A DNA stretch of 64,000 nt from Paraphysomonas bandaiensis (lineage: Eukaryota; Chrysophyceae), in the NCBI GenBank assembly GCA_965644295.1, contig CBFFRP010000239.1, positions 62,001-126,000 on the forward strand, written 5' to 3'. Below the pieces are notes generated by a model. That model was not told where the DNA came from. It searched no databases and saw only the letters and a list, made by a program, of their open reading frames with translations. How positions within the stretch are numbered: position 1 is the first letter of the stretch; each line of letters begins with the position of its first letter. A program made the translations under genes and the position numbers. Positions 11,993-24,054 of the stretch are shown here, piece after piece.

Positions 11993-12188
11993 GCTACGTT
12001 CGTCTGGAATATTCACGGATTCTTCTTTTGGTCGTATTTCTCCAGTTACAGAAATCTACGTAGATATACGTGAAGCAATGTCACGGACATGTCAATTCTT
12101 ATACATACACACACCTGCATGAATCACAATTAAAGCATTGAAGAACTTTTACAATACAAACGCCATTACAATGTACACTGACACCAAC

Positions 12189-12796
12189 ATGGATAAAACA
12201 AAGGTGCGCTAACACACTGTATAATAGACTCCATAAGACACAGTCTTCTTATGTTTGTATCGTAGTCGTCTCCCGACTCAGTTACCATACCCACACCTGA
12301 AGATATCCCAAGAAGAAACGATCGAGGTTTTAATCAGCAGCATGTTCTACAGCAAGGTCAGCAGTATGGTCAACACGTTGATGATGATGACCTGGCTGAC
12401 CTTGAATTCTGGTTTGATTTGTTACCGCCTGCTGAATATCCCAAGACTGAGGGCTCAGGTTCCTCGATGATAACTGATCAGTACCAGGAGACTGAGGGCT
12501 CAGGTTCCTCGATAATAACTGATCAGTACCAGGAGACTGAGGGCTCAGGTTCCTCGATAATAACTGATCAGTACCAGGAGACTGAGGGCTCAGGTTCCTC
12601 GATAATAACTGATCAGTACCAGGAGACTGACGGCTCAGGTTCCTCGATAATATATAATCGGGATCAGGAGGATATAAATAATATGGAGAGAGATATTATG
12701 ACTGTCTACAATGACATCATTTTGGGTCGAAATCGTTGCCCTAATGGTATGATCGAGTCCATAAGTCGTCGTCTCGAACATTTTATCAGAGAGTAA
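12189..12796 (+). CDS. Hypothetical protein with five 15-residue repeats, two exons
   Basis: The ATG at 12189 begins a 15-bp first exon (MDKTK), a 62-bp intron (12204-12265, GTGCGC...CGTAG) and an exon 12266-12796, joining in phase to 181 residues. The first part is Gln/Asp-rich (NQQHVLQQGQQYGQHVDDDD). Residues about 66-140 are five copies of TEGSGSSIITDQYQE, the last diverged. The C-terminal part (NMERDIMTVYNDIILGRN, SISRRLEHFIRE) looks helical. No signal peptide, membrane segment or known domain. Composition resembles low-complexity acidic proteins; function unknown. The first exon is short, so the start could lie further upstream. Confidence 0.5.
12446..12670 (+). repeat. 45-bp tandem repeat, 5 copies, in coding sequence
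   Basis: Units begin at 12446, 12491, 12536, 12581 and 12626, each ACTGAGGGCTCAGGTTCC... of 45 bp. The first four differ by about one base; the fifth has a changed second half. The length is a multiple of three, so copy-number change keeps the frame. Confidence 0.85.
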
Positions 12797-14413
12797 AGGA
12801 GGTCGCTATTGTTTAGATGCGGCTGACAATACGTTCGCCACTGCATTTGAATATCTCATCATCACCGCTGATGAGTTGACTAATTGTTCTGTGGTTTGCT
12901 TTGTATGTTTTCAAAAGTTGTTACGAAAGAAAGAATTTACCATGTATATTCGTAGAGAATACTCTCGATTCTCAGAGTAGAGATATCTTTATCGACTTCT
13001 CACCAGAGAATATTTTGATACAAACGATGTTGTAAGTGTATGTATACACATCGTCACAAAATCAAGAAATAGGTGATACGCTATACAAACATAGCAATAA
13101 GCTTATGCAATAAATAAATATGCCAAATTAGACTTATTACCCTCTGCAACTTCTGCTGAATGACCGCCAACACTTTCATACACTTAGCAGACTGCAGGAA
13201 TTCGTTTATTGCAAATGCCCAATCCCGACAGTGTGGCCAGAATGTAGGCTCGCTGGTACACCACATATAACACCAAGATTTTGCGATGATTCTAGGTAGT
13301 CACACACTCGCCATCTTGGCGCAGAATCTGTTCGAGCCACCAACCCGGTGAAACTGCCTCCTTAGCCAAGCAAACCGCGAGAAGGAAGAATGAATTGACA
13401 AATTACGATAAACGTGTAAAAGAAGTGAATAAACCTAGTACTCTAAATCACGCAACAACAACCGTTTTACACTTGCAGTCAATGTACCGCATCGTACTTG
13501 CAGTACTCATGTTAATCACAACAGCAAGGTATACTAATAAACTGAAAATACAAGTACAACGGTATTCGCACATAAAGTACAACAGTATATAATATATAAC
13601 ACCTTATAATATCACACATTGAAGTAATTACTGACGTATGTGACACAAGTCCAGCTAAGTTTGATATACACTATTGTTAGGAAATGACATACATGAATAA
13701 TACTTTCACTCTATGCTTAGATTATAAGTTAGAAACATATATATAGTAACATAATATATATAATAAACTTATGATCTATAAACTTGTCAAGTACTAGTCA
13801 TTTCCATACAATCTTATATATCACGATCTTATACGGTCAATTTATTCCAGTTGCATTACTATAATTGCTATCTTGACATTTGTTCTCACAATACTATTAA
13901 CCACTTCTGTATTCATCTAGTAACAGTCATAAGCTTTCAACTACAGCTTTCAATTGCTCTCAAATAGCAGAACTCAACAACTAGCACTCTGGGAATGGGG
14001 CACTTAATATTGTTATAATATTTAATACAGATATGATATTTCTCGTTTGAAACATAGGATTTTTATGAGCGCTTCTTACTTCAGCTACACTGGTGAAGAG
14101 TGTTTGTCAGACAATATTTCAATGATAATATATATGTATACTTTGTTGTAAATAAATATAAATGCTATGAGTGGCTGAAGGAGTTATGCACTGGCTTAAA
14201 CCTTACATCGTCCCTATCGTTAATATAAAGCAGGATTTCGTCAGCAATAGAAGAAGAAACGGGTATTAACACAATTTGCATTACTAATTAATAACCAACA
14301 ACAGAGCACATCACTTTGTTTGTCAATGTAAACAACATTAGTCTTACTGCACACAAAATATACATACTCCTGAACAAACCATCTGCCATCTATGCACCAC
14401 AAAAGTACCCACA
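12797..14413. other. Gene-free AT-rich interval
   Basis: No supportable gene. Tandem TATATA-type stretches occur near 13740-13765. Short open frames at 13081-13266 and 13395-13592 have no features. Confidence 0.4.
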
Positions 14414-17231
14414 TCAATCGGAAGCTATCTCCGCTTCCAACACATCTACACGTGCAAACGATGCCTGCAACTGAGTTTTCAAATTCTTGATTTCATTCCG
14501 TTGATTGTCACACTCAAGAGCATACGACGCAACTTCTATTTTCGCTCCGATAAGCTGTTCAATGATTTCTGATTTATCCTTTTCATCCAGTTCCGATAAC
14601 GCCAAGCTCTGAGACTGAAGCAAGAATTATATAACCATTGGCGGTGTAGAATATCGAGCAGACAACACTCGAAATAAAATATTTTGCAGTGATATTACCT
14701 GTAGTGTTTCATCTCTGTTCTTTAATTCCATACGAAGAGCCTCAATACCCTTCTTTAAAGTGGCTACTTCATTTTCAGCATTCACTCGACTCATTTTCTC
14801 AAACAACAATTTATTTTCATCATGTTTGCGGCGTCGATTTGCCTTGCGCAGAAATATCAGCACTTTTCTTTGCAATTCACGACACAAGATGAAGACTTTC
14901 TCTGCCTCCTCCGTATTCCTTTTTTCTAAATCAAGCCGGTATTGTAACTCTTCAGTATCTAGATGGCTACGACTACTACTTTGTTTAATTAATCGCTTTT
15001 TTCCCTGGTTATTTTTCGTCGAATCAATTTCAGAACATTTCGTTTCCAGAGCAGTGAGTCTTGTAGTTAGTGATGCCACCTGTGACTTAAGTGTGGCATT
15101 GTTCTTTTCTAAATTCGTTCTCCCGAGGTTTAAGTAATAGGTTTCTAAGCTATGAGCAGATTCAGCTTCTTCATAACCAACTATACGTCTGTTGAGCGAG
15201 TCTATCTCGATATTTTTCTCCTTTAGTTCATCGGTCGTACCTTTGAGAGCTGACTGAAGTCGTTCTATTTCTTGTTGTAGATGTAGCCTCTCAACTTTAG
15301 CATCTCTATCTGCATGTGTGCGATTCACCTGCTTTCGTATCAATGAAATTTCATCCTTGAGTTTCAAATTCTCTGATACCAATACCTCCACACACTTCGA
15401 GTAGGTGGCATATTCATTCCGCAGGCTTGTACAATGATCCATCAAGTCCTGTACCTTAACTACTGATTCCTGGAAATCATGTTTCATGGTTGCGATTGCA
15501 GGAATACACTTGTAGGTATTGTCTTCTTTCAAATCAATCGTTTCAAAAGAAGTAATGAAACTTGAAAGTGCGTTATGCTCTATTCGTAAAGCATTAACCA
15601 ATTCCTCCAGAATGTCAAAAGTGTGAATCACTGCTTTCTGACTCTCATGTATGTTGCCTGCGCAGTTTGCATCTAAATTACCCTCGTGAACGATGGTGTC
15701 AGTAAATATTCCACTTCTGTTTGATAGAGAATCAGAATGATGTGTTCGTCCACAGCATTGAACACTACTCGGACGGATTCCACAGGAGGTATTTGCAGTA
15801 TCAAACACAGTGCCCGGCAATGAAATTTGTCTTTCTCTAGTATCTTTGGTGTATCGTACAGACATGCTCTTTATCATGCGACGACTCAATTCAGGTTCTG
15901 CTGGATCACTTGAAGTGCTACCAGTCTCATAGGCCTGCCTAAGGGTCTGGTTCGGCTCCTTGGAGTCAGCCTGACAAATTTAATCTTTACTACTTCATCA
16001 CACAATACATGGTGCGTGTCATGGAAACAAACTATCAGCACTCCTTACATGATTCTGAATTGAATTGGAGTCAACTGCAGATGGTTTCGCCTTTTCAGGT
16101 TTATCGCTGGCCGCGTGATGTGGCCTAATGGGTGTCACGCAGAACCTTTTGCACTCCACACTGTCGAGGTCAGTGTCTTTACAAAGCGATACTGCACCAC
16201 CAGCTGTTCTATATGCACGACTATCTCTGATTAAAGAACTTCTTGGTACGTCCCGCAATACGTTAGGACTCTCGATGACGTCAGACACAGAATGGGTTAA
16301 TGGCAATGGCTGTTGGGACATACCCTGCTGACGTTGCCGTGGCGAAGCTGTTGATTCCTTTACATTGTTTCCCTGTCCCTATTGATTAAAAGAATGCATC
16401 TACACAGATGCCATTTTACTTACACTTGATCTGTTTGTCACACTTAACCTGCTAATATCATTAGACTGATTCAATATCGGATACGAGGTCGATATGTCAA
16501 GACCGTCTCCACCCTATGACACCATGTCAGTGTATATGTATGATAATATAGTGCTCGCTAAGGTAGTTTCACATATATTTCGTTGAAGAACTATACATAC
16601 CTGTTCTACATGTTTGGGAAGAAGAGTAAAGGAAATAGCCGATCCTACATACGCACATTCAGCCAGAGGTAGAGTCAACTCAACACCCGTTATACAATCT
16701 ACATACAACTCAAGATCTAACGCAACAGTGCCAATAATACTATAAACATCCGCTGACAATACTCCTCGTTTCTTTTGTCGAATCACGAGGCGTCCCTTCT
16801 TAGCCTGCATGATATGCCTGGTAATTATGCACACATATGAGGTGATCGAATACCTGATACGAATTCGAGGCTACATGCTTGTACATTGTAACAACTAGAG
16901 ACAAAGACTCCAGAAAAACAACGCCGATGTCACTGTTTCTTAGTGTGGATACAGTGCGGTCGTATGTGGCGATGCTGTTGGTGCCTCTCTCAAACGATAC
17001 ACTGATAACAGCATCTTTGTCCAGATCATCCGCATGAGCTCTTGGAAATGATACGCTATTAACTGCATGGGAGAGTATGAGTATGAGCATGTACAGGGAC
17101 GTGTGTGTATGTATGTGTATGTGTGTACGGGGGATCTATATGGACATACCTTCCAGACGATAGAGTACCTTAACAGCATCCATCCCACTGCGATCCACTA
17201 CTTTTCTAAGGCTACTGGCCTTCTTCAGCAT
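14414..17231 (-). CDS. NT-C2 domain protein with long coiled coil, multi-exon
   Basis: Reading from ATG 17231, the first exon (MLKKASSLRKVVDRSGMDAV) ends at a GTATGT donor near 17152 and continues in phase at about 17062 (VNSVSFPRAHADDL, SVSFERGTN). The next exon carries KKGRLVIRQKKRG, SIIGTVALDLELYVD and PLAECAYVGSAISFTLLP. This order (basic start, SFERG, regular GTVALDL strand, F-type final strand) fits the N-terminal C2 domain (NT-C2, EEIG1/EHBP1 type), which links membranes to cytoskeleton or motors. A Ser-rich linker (16.5-15.9 kb) precedes a coiled coil of about 350 residues (15.6-14.4 kb; heptads such as LHLQQEIERLQSALKGT), ending EAEIASD at 14414. Probably a membrane-cytoskeleton tether; exact role unknown. 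Central exon edges are approximate. Confidence 0.7.
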
Positions 17232-17233
17232 TG

Positions 17234-17430
17234 TATTCAATTAGCGCATGAGTAGTCTGGCTATGTACACAATGACTGAGCTGTGAGTTGGTTAATTGAA
17301 ACTGAGTGTGTATATGTACTGTACTTGTACACATCTGCATGGGTACATGTACTGTTGGATATACAGTACAATGTTGTAAGATGTATGTACAGCAGTACAT
17401 GTCGAGTATATAGGTACACTTATAGTATGT
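17234..17430. promoter_or_regulatory. GTAC-rich promoter-like tract with CAGCAGTA
   Basis: Immediately upstream of the NT-C2 gene start (minus strand). Dense in TGTACTGTACTTGTACA, GGTACATGTACTG, TACAGTACA and TGTACAGCAGTACATG; the octamer CAGCAGTA is at 17390-17397. This is the clearest example of the tract type repeated before other genes. Confidence 0.45.
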
Positions 17431-17572
17431 GCGTATTGGCATCCTTTGTATATTTTTGTTCCAAGAAAATATTGAGACAAAAATTATCTGTATTCCAGGT
17501 TTTATTGCAGATATATAGAGTATATTTGCTTCAATAAATTTACGAAAAATAAGATGCCGACTGCCGATGCGG
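17431..17572 (+). mobile_element. Short TIR element, family 1, copy 3
   Basis: Starts GCGTATTGGCATCC and ends GATGCCGACTGCCGATGCGG, keeping the inverted ends, with a small internal deletion (TGTTCCAAGAAAATATTGAG). Directly abuts the promoter tract of the NT-C2 gene. Confidence 0.65.
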
Positions 17573-18215
17573 CAGTCTGCTGTATGTCAACAGTACTCAT
17601 ATAGAGGACATAGTATGGCAATGATCATCATATTCATCACGACAGACGATACATGCATATATATATATATGAAACACATCCTTATAAAAGTTTGAATGCT
17701 CTTCTGGACACTCGAAACATTCTTATTATTGACGATGTACCGCATTCTCTGTGTCTCTCGTGTGTCTCATCCGCTGCACTTAACTATATGAAACTTCCAG
17801 TTGGAATTGTAGCAGACCATTGGAACTAACATGACACATACCTGCCTATTCCGATACACAGTGGGCTTATCACCTTCCAATTAATACTTATGAATATTTC
17901 CATGGACGATAGTAACCGCTAATGAACTGTTGAATCGCGTTGTTCCACACTTCATAAAAACATTGCAACAAACACATCAAATTAGCGTTCTAATTTATGT
18001 GAGCAATCGTTTCAGAGGGGCGTGAGTCTATATTTAGGTTACAGACAAGTAACATTGACGAATGGGAAAGTGAGTAGTGTTACTCACACTTAACCTTATA
18101 TATGGGGGGATCTATAGGTGTGTTAATGCACTGTACATAGCAACTACAGTGGGAAGGAAGACTTATAAACCTTGTCCCAGATGACACTGACGTCAAGGCT
18201 CCATCATCATGACAG
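17573..18215. other. Gene-free interval
   Basis: AT-rich spacer with a TATATATATAT run at 17657-17671. I see no gene. Confidence 0.4.
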
Positions 18216-18533
18216 ACCTTGTGTTGCAGTGATGTGATGATTCAGACAAGAAAACTGGAAGACCCAGTGCCTGATGATACTGTGCTGGCTGATTTCGCTT
18301 ACTGCCCAATGACAAAAACAGTAAAATATGAGGATCATGGTCCATGTGATGAAGGAGGACATGGAACTTCAACAGGCTTTTCAGTTATTTATCATAAATG
18401 GTCAAAATGTGAATTCCCTAATAAAGCTGGTGGGCTTATTTCACTTTCCTTTTCTATATACTATATACTAGTTTGTTTTTTCTGTAATCCAAACCAACAG
18501 GCATTACTCTGTCTGATCTTTAGTAATTCGTAA
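18216..18533 (+). pseudogene. Possible subtilisin-like (S8) protease fragment
   Basis: An open segment encoding DDTVLADFAYCPMTKTVKYE and DHGPCDEGGHGTSTGFSVIY, then ending in intron-like sequence after NKAGG (a GTGGGC donor is possible at 18430) without a visible continuation. The DEGGHGTS motif has the form of the subtilase active-site His region (xGHGTxxxG). No Asp or Ser region is found nearby. It may be a fragment or one exon of a decayed gene. Conserved TTGCAG just before 18230 could be an acceptor. The identification rests on one motif. Confidence 0.3.
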
Positions 18534-18615
18534 AAAACGTACATCTAAGATGTAGTGGTGTCTTTATCTATAATTATAGATTATAGTACATCAATATATA
18601 TATATTATATAACTA

Positions 18616-19792
18616 CTATTTAAGACTACTTTTTACTGCTACCACAAGCTCATCCAGCGTTAAGACAACAGGAGGAAGAATAGTATGCGAATTTAGCAAC
18701 GCAGCTGACTCCTCTAACTGCTTCTCAACACACTCTGGTGCTATAGACATATGGCTGGCAAAGTTCGGCCACGCTGACTCGATGTATGTGTCCAATGCTT
18801 CCGCTAGAGGGCCACGTGATATAGCTATTACATGCGTCGCATCCAGGGACCAAAAGTCAAACCTAAGAACCCAGTAAAGTACGTTACAACAATATAAGAT
18901 TGCGACGACACATACCGCCAGTCATTTCTACGATAACTGGATACAGTCATCACAGCCGTTCCCGAAAATGTATTGTGAGGATCATCATCAGTGCAGCGTG
19001 TACAATAGGTCACATCAAAGTGTATCTGCCAAACTAATCCTTAACATAAGAGAGGGAAGTACTACATTCTAAACCTTCGTTAGATCAATTCCAATACCAC
19101 AGCCAACGGCCTTCACATACGCTTCTTTAAGAGCCCATAATACGAAGAAATGCGTATAGCGGTCGTTTTCACTGTGAAAACTGAATACAATACATTAGAC
19201 AAGATAGGACACAATACCATGGAGTTTGGCGCATACCTCAGAATTGTTTTAACCTCATCAGTGGTAAGCTGTTTTCGATAAATTTCCAAGAACTCAGCAA
19301 AGTTAGCTACCCAGTTACTTCTTGTACTAATGTCTACGATATCTAGTCCAACCTGTATAATGATGAGGAGATATAACAGTGTGAACTAAACATACCAAAA
19401 AACTATCGTGAGAAACGATAGCAACAAAGTCACCATGATGCGAAGCATTGAAGTTCCATGTACCAACATCAGCAGATACAGAAGGGCATACATATGGTTT
19501 ATTCTATATCACACTATCATATCAACAGTGAGTGAGAGGATATGATTCACACCTCTCTGGTTCGCTTAATAGTAAAATCAGGACATCCAAATCTCTTCAA
19601 TATCACATACTTCTGTAGTAATATGCTTAAAAGAGACCGCTCTTGATCTTTCTTGAATACAAATGACAAGACTTTAGCCCTCTCGTTAGTCTCCAGAGAG
19701 TCCAGACAAGACCCCCATATACTGGCAGAAATATCTGTTCGAACTACATATGGCTCAATATCACGTGTGTTCAAACTAATGGAGGATTCCAT
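18616..19792 (-). CDS. 4'-phosphopantetheinyl transferase (Sfp/AASDHPPT type)
   Basis: Transfers the phosphopantetheine arm of CoA to a serine of carrier proteins, activating fatty acid, polyketide or aminoadipate-reductase carriers. Six exons (19792-19553, 19503-19396, 19352-19237, 19180-19075, 19025-18916, 18862-18616) join in phase to 308 residues. Family motifs in order: WNFNASHHGDFVAIVS (the N-S-H-xGD motif), VGLDIVDI (magnesium-binding GxD), and FFVLWALKEAYVKAVGCGIG (WxxKEAYxK) with the following GIDL. The intron after LTK has a GTTTAG donor, slightly unusual. Length and motif spacing suit the stand-alone cytosolic eukaryotic enzyme. All catalytic positions appear kept. Confidence 0.9.
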
Positions 19793-22485
19793 TGAACCTT
19801 AATAGATACATACAAGAAATATGATCACTGAAATCCACAACATACAAACATACACGCATACACGCCACGTGTATGGTCTATTCCTACCACACAAGTCCAG
19901 AAAAATGAATTCTGTTTTTTTGTATGGGAGTGTGTGTAGGAGGGGGTTGAAGTGGAGATATTCTGGTGTGCTAAATTCTGCGTATATGTACGTGATTCAA
20001 TGTACGTCCCTCTTAACGACCATATCGAGCGTATGGCTGCGTAAAAGTACTTATATATATATATATTCTTGTAGAGGACTCTTATTACTACTATGTGCCT
20101 TACTAACAATATCTACCGTGTGTAATCAGGTCAGTATTCCCAGTGAATAAGCGAACGTCATGAAATAACAAATATGTTCCAGTGGCCACCATAAGGCGCG
20201 ATGACAACACCTAAGAACTGTTTAAGTATCGATATTAGGCAGTCTAATATCCCCTACCTCTCATTGGGTGGCTTCATACTCCACTACGGTTGCCACAAAG
20301 GTGTCTGGTATTACACTTACCAGGGTCAGTCAGAGCAGTGTAAATTGATTGATGATAATTAGAATTGTTGTAGTTTCATAGAGATGTGCACAAACAGGTG
20401 ATGGGGGAGTGCTTAATTCCTGTCAGTTGTTGTTTTTGCGATCCGAGCCAGGAAGTGGCCACTGCCTTCGAATTGATTGGCAATCGAAGCAAGCCTTTGT
20501 AGTGCTACAGTTGAGAGACGTGTTGATGCGTATGCCGAACGGCAATGTCAGTGATGCCGTCAAATTACTTTTTAATATTTGCATGTGTTGAAACGTTAAA
20601 TATCGGGATGTACCAAAACCTTCATAAGATCAATTAGAAGCATATATATCGAGAGGACAAAACAAGAGTTATTATTGATAGTGATCCAAGTCAAGAACTA
20701 TCCAGTATCAAGAATTATAGTCGAAAGCTTCATGGAATGTACAACTTGTGAAAGGTTTAAACTTGGCACAAAGGTGTACATGAATTTCTAAATGAGAAAG
20801 CAAAGAAATTAACTTCGATTAGTTTGGATATATATATTTTTAGTAAGCCAATCTTGCCTATGATTATTATTTCCGTAATTAAGTGTTTGAATCATCGCTT
20901 GGGGGTGTTGAAGTGCTGTCCGAGAAAGTTTCCGGTAGTTTTAATATTTATAGATTTTGTAGTGCGTATGTATTGAGTTATATCCACACATTAAACTACA
21001 ACCAACTCCATAATGGGGTAATAATATAATAAAAGCATACAGGGGTACTGAGGGGAGGTTGTAAGGCAATGAGGTAGCATACATGGGTGCCTTGGCTAGT
21101 GACTATACCTAGGCAGTACGCAGAATTAGGAGAGAGGAGTGCATAATATTCAATTGTTATAATATATATATATATATATTTTCAAGATTATAAAAGCATT
21201 ATAGACATAGAATAGAGTGTACTTTGATGCTTTGGTTTCCTCTGGGGGCGATATGGGGGCTGATGGGGTGGTGCATGTCAGTGCTTGTGATTGGGGTATA
21301 ATGTACAATTAGTAGTTGGTGTGAAAAGAGTTTCCATACGTGTCAACATGTGTATAAAGCCAAAATATAGCTAAACATACAATGTTCATATTGTATACAA
21401 TGTACTTGTCATGTTTTTCATCATCTGGAGGTCACCTAACAGCCTCTGGTGGTTGACATATAGAGGAGAACTATATCTGTATTGGAATAGTAAATTACAA
21501 GCTTATTATTATTATTTCTTGGGTTACCTGCTGTCACAGTATATATACTTATGATTTATATGTTTTTACGATATCTATGAAGGTGCACTCGGCTCAAGGG
21601 CTCACTGTGATGAATACTGGTGATATGCATATTAAGGGTGTGAGCGTGTGTCAATGTGTTTCAACTCTGTACATATTTTCATACTCTCACTATAGAAAAG
21701 ATAAAAGTTATACGCTCTATGAGTATAAATATATATAGACTCCGTATATTTAAGTCAACTTTTGGCCTTCTACTGCTCTTCTTCTTCATACATACCAGAT
21801 CGACTGCTTGCTCAATAAGATGCTTAATAACGACTGGAATAACCCACTTAATGATGCCACGAATAAACCTCGTTTTATCTTTCCTTTTAAGGGTTGTGAC
21901 ATTGCTGTCTTATGTCGATATTGTCTTGTAATTGTTGCTATCTTTCAATGTGTCTATCACGTCTTTTATCTCTTCCACAGCCAGATAGAGCTCCATTATT
22001 GGGGTAAACCGTATGCAATAAATTACCTTTTTTACACCTACTGTACCCTTTTCTCAATAGAATGCTGTATTTTTAGGGTAAAAATAGTAAAAATAGTAAA
22101 AATGGGAGAAAAAAATAAATTGCCGCCATCCTTTAATCTGAGGGTGTGGGGAATAGTGAGTGGTGATGATGAGTGAGAACTTTTCTCGTTTTTCTGGACT
22201 TGTCTGGTAGGATCCATACTGTCCACCATAACGAATGTACAACCATGTACAAAACACAGTTTTTGGATAGTAAAACCATGGTTTTCTACTGAAAACCCCT
22301 CAGTAAATCTATGTAAATCATGCACTCGTACATCTACAGAGTTCACTGCAGCAGTATACCGGTATACGTACTGTACATATCTATGTGTGGGGAGGAGGTC
22401 GCTCTGGTGGTGATCGTTGAGTCCTCATCATTAAGTAGAAGCAGCACACTCAGATAAGCAGACATATTACTACACCATCCGAACC
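19793..22485. other. Long gene-free interval with promoter-like ends
   Basis: The first 300 bp (19800-20110) are ACATAC/GTACGT/TATATATA-rich, as before other genes, and probably hold the PPTase promoter. A (TA)n run lies at 21161-21180. At 22340-22385 a GTATACCGGTATACGTACTG tract with the octamer CAGCAGTA at 22349-22356 precedes the MYND gene. I see no gene in between. Confidence 0.4.
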
Positions 22486-24054
22486 ATGCTTAACGATCCA
22501 GATTTTGTTCGTGAAACTAACTTGAGGCATAAGCTTACTAGTGACGTAACATCTCGAAACCATGAAATGGCTACTGAGAATGCTGTAAAGGCTTCTGGTA
22601 AATCTCTTTATGAGCTTGGAAAGGCTTTTATAGATACAGAAGCTACTCGTAATGATCCCTATGGAGATGGTGACCAGTCATATGTTAAGGCTGATGGTCC
22701 CAATGATCCAGGCCAGAGATTAAGGGATCTGTGGTGTGAAGGAGGTTGTGAAGGAGGGTTTCATGAGCTTCTTGCCAGAGGCGAAGTCCCTTCTATCTTT
22801 GTTAATTCTTTCTTTGGGAATAAAGATGGTGTACAAAGAGAAATTGACGCGACAGAACCAGGCTCTCCCCAGCGCATGCATTTGCTAGAAGGTCGCGTCG
22901 GTGTTTTGCGACTCACCCCTCTTATAGCTTGTGTTGTGGGGGCACGGAATGCTCCCGGTCCTTATGGCACTAGTGAACAACAGCATGATTATATAGGTGT
23001 TGCCGATGTGCTATGTGCGGCAGGATGTCGAGTTGAAGCCAAAGACGCTGCGGGTTATTCGGCAGCTTATCACTGCACGACGGCCTTTGCCAACCCGCTG
23101 ACATTGGCCATCTTCCGCTTCCTTTGCTTCAAATACGACGCGAATATATCTCGCAATAGGTTCGGAGATTATTCGTTGTATGAGACGATAATGTATAGTC
23201 GGGAAGACGTTGCAAGGACACTGATAGATCACAATGTCCAATTTGATCGGATGGCCCAACGTATGATTCGGGCATGGCCGGCGGGCATGCCTCTCTTGAG
23301 TTTATCCTGCGAGAGACATATAGCTAATCGATCAATCAAACAAGGGGACTTTGTAAGACTGCTCAAGTCTGGAAGCGAAACTATCAATAAAAAGGGCAGA
23401 GTTTCCTCATATAACTACTTCACGGGGGAGTACTCTGTGGAGCTCTGTGATGGAGGTACAGTTCAAGTGAAGCGATCACAGATAGAATATTGTGCATGCG
23501 AGAAATGTTTTAAAATGGGCGAAAAGAAATGCTCGAAATGTCTCGTGGTATATTACTGTAGTCGTGACTGCCAAGTGGCGCATTGGAAGGTGCACAAGAA
23601 AGTGTGTACATCAGACGATAGCAAAAAGAACCATGTCTTTCATGGAACTCTTCCAGTGCCCAACCACCAAGGAGAGAAGAAACAAGATATACTGTCTTGG
23701 ACTCAAACAAGAGACAATGCTGAGGTCGATTTGCAAAATTCTGGTACTGCTAATGGAGAGGAAATAATTAAGGGTAAGAAAGGGGCAGATGGATGTATCT
23801 CTTTCCCTGTAAAGATTCAAATGAATTTATTAAACCGAGAGAATGGAAATTTACTGATCTACAACAAAGCCAAAACATTTCGAGCTTTTATTAACCCGAA
23901 GCAAGACAATCTCCACAAGGCTCTCTACAAAATTATCGACAACAAGTCAGAAAGCTCTCAGAAGGTGTATATGACCTGTAAATATAATCCTGAGACGAAA
24001 ATTGGGTATATCGATGTCACGACTGCAAATTTTTTGCCGCCTCAGAGATTCTAG
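22486..24054 (+). CDS. MYND zinc-finger protein, single exon
   Basis: A 522-residue intronless protein. Residues about 150-300 contain ankyrin-like helices (DYIGVADVLCAAGCRVEAKD; LTLAIFRFLCFKYDANIS). Around 310-330 is a small beta segment (GDFVRLLKSGSE, YNYFTGEYSVELCDGG). The MYND finger at about 335-377 has the full ligand set: CACEKC, CSKC, YYCSRDCQ, HWKVHKKVC. The C-terminal 140 residues (FPVKIQMNLLNRENGNLLIY, MTCKYNPETKIGYIDV) are unassigned. MYND fingers bind proline-rich peptides, so this is probably a protein-protein adaptor; no catalytic SET domain is seen. Similar ankyrin-MYND proteins are numerous in algae and oomycetes. Confidence 0.85.
   Translation: MLNDPDFVRETNLRHKLTSDVTSRNHEMATENAVKASGKSLYELGKAFIDTEATRNDPYGDGDQSYVKADGPNDPGQRLRDLWCEGGCEGGFHELLARGEVPSIFVNSFFGNKDGVQREIDATEPGSPQRMHLLEGRVGVLRLTPLIACVVGARNAPGPYGTSEQQHDYIGVADVLCAAGCRVEAKDAAGYSAAYHCTTAFANPLTLAIFRFLCFKYDANISRNRFGDYSLYETIMYSREDVARTLIDHNVQFDRMAQRMIRAWPAGMPLLSLSCERHIANRSIKQGDFVRLLKSGSETINKKGRVSSYNYFTGEYSVELCDGGTVQVKRSQIEYCACEKCFKMGEKKCSKCLVVYYCSRDCQVAHWKVHKKVCTSDDSKKNHVFHGTLPVPNHQGEKKQDILSWTQTRDNAEVDLQNSGTANGEEIIKGKKGADGCISFPVKIQMNLLNRENGNLLIYNKAKTFRAFINPKQDNLHKALYKIIDNKSESSQKVYMTCKYNPETKIGYIDVTTANFLPPQRF

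Noticed and set aside
19825-20150. Open frames on both strands in the PPTase upstream region
   Set aside because: Tyr/Ile/Thr-rich frames from TATAC/TACATAC-type promoter sequence.
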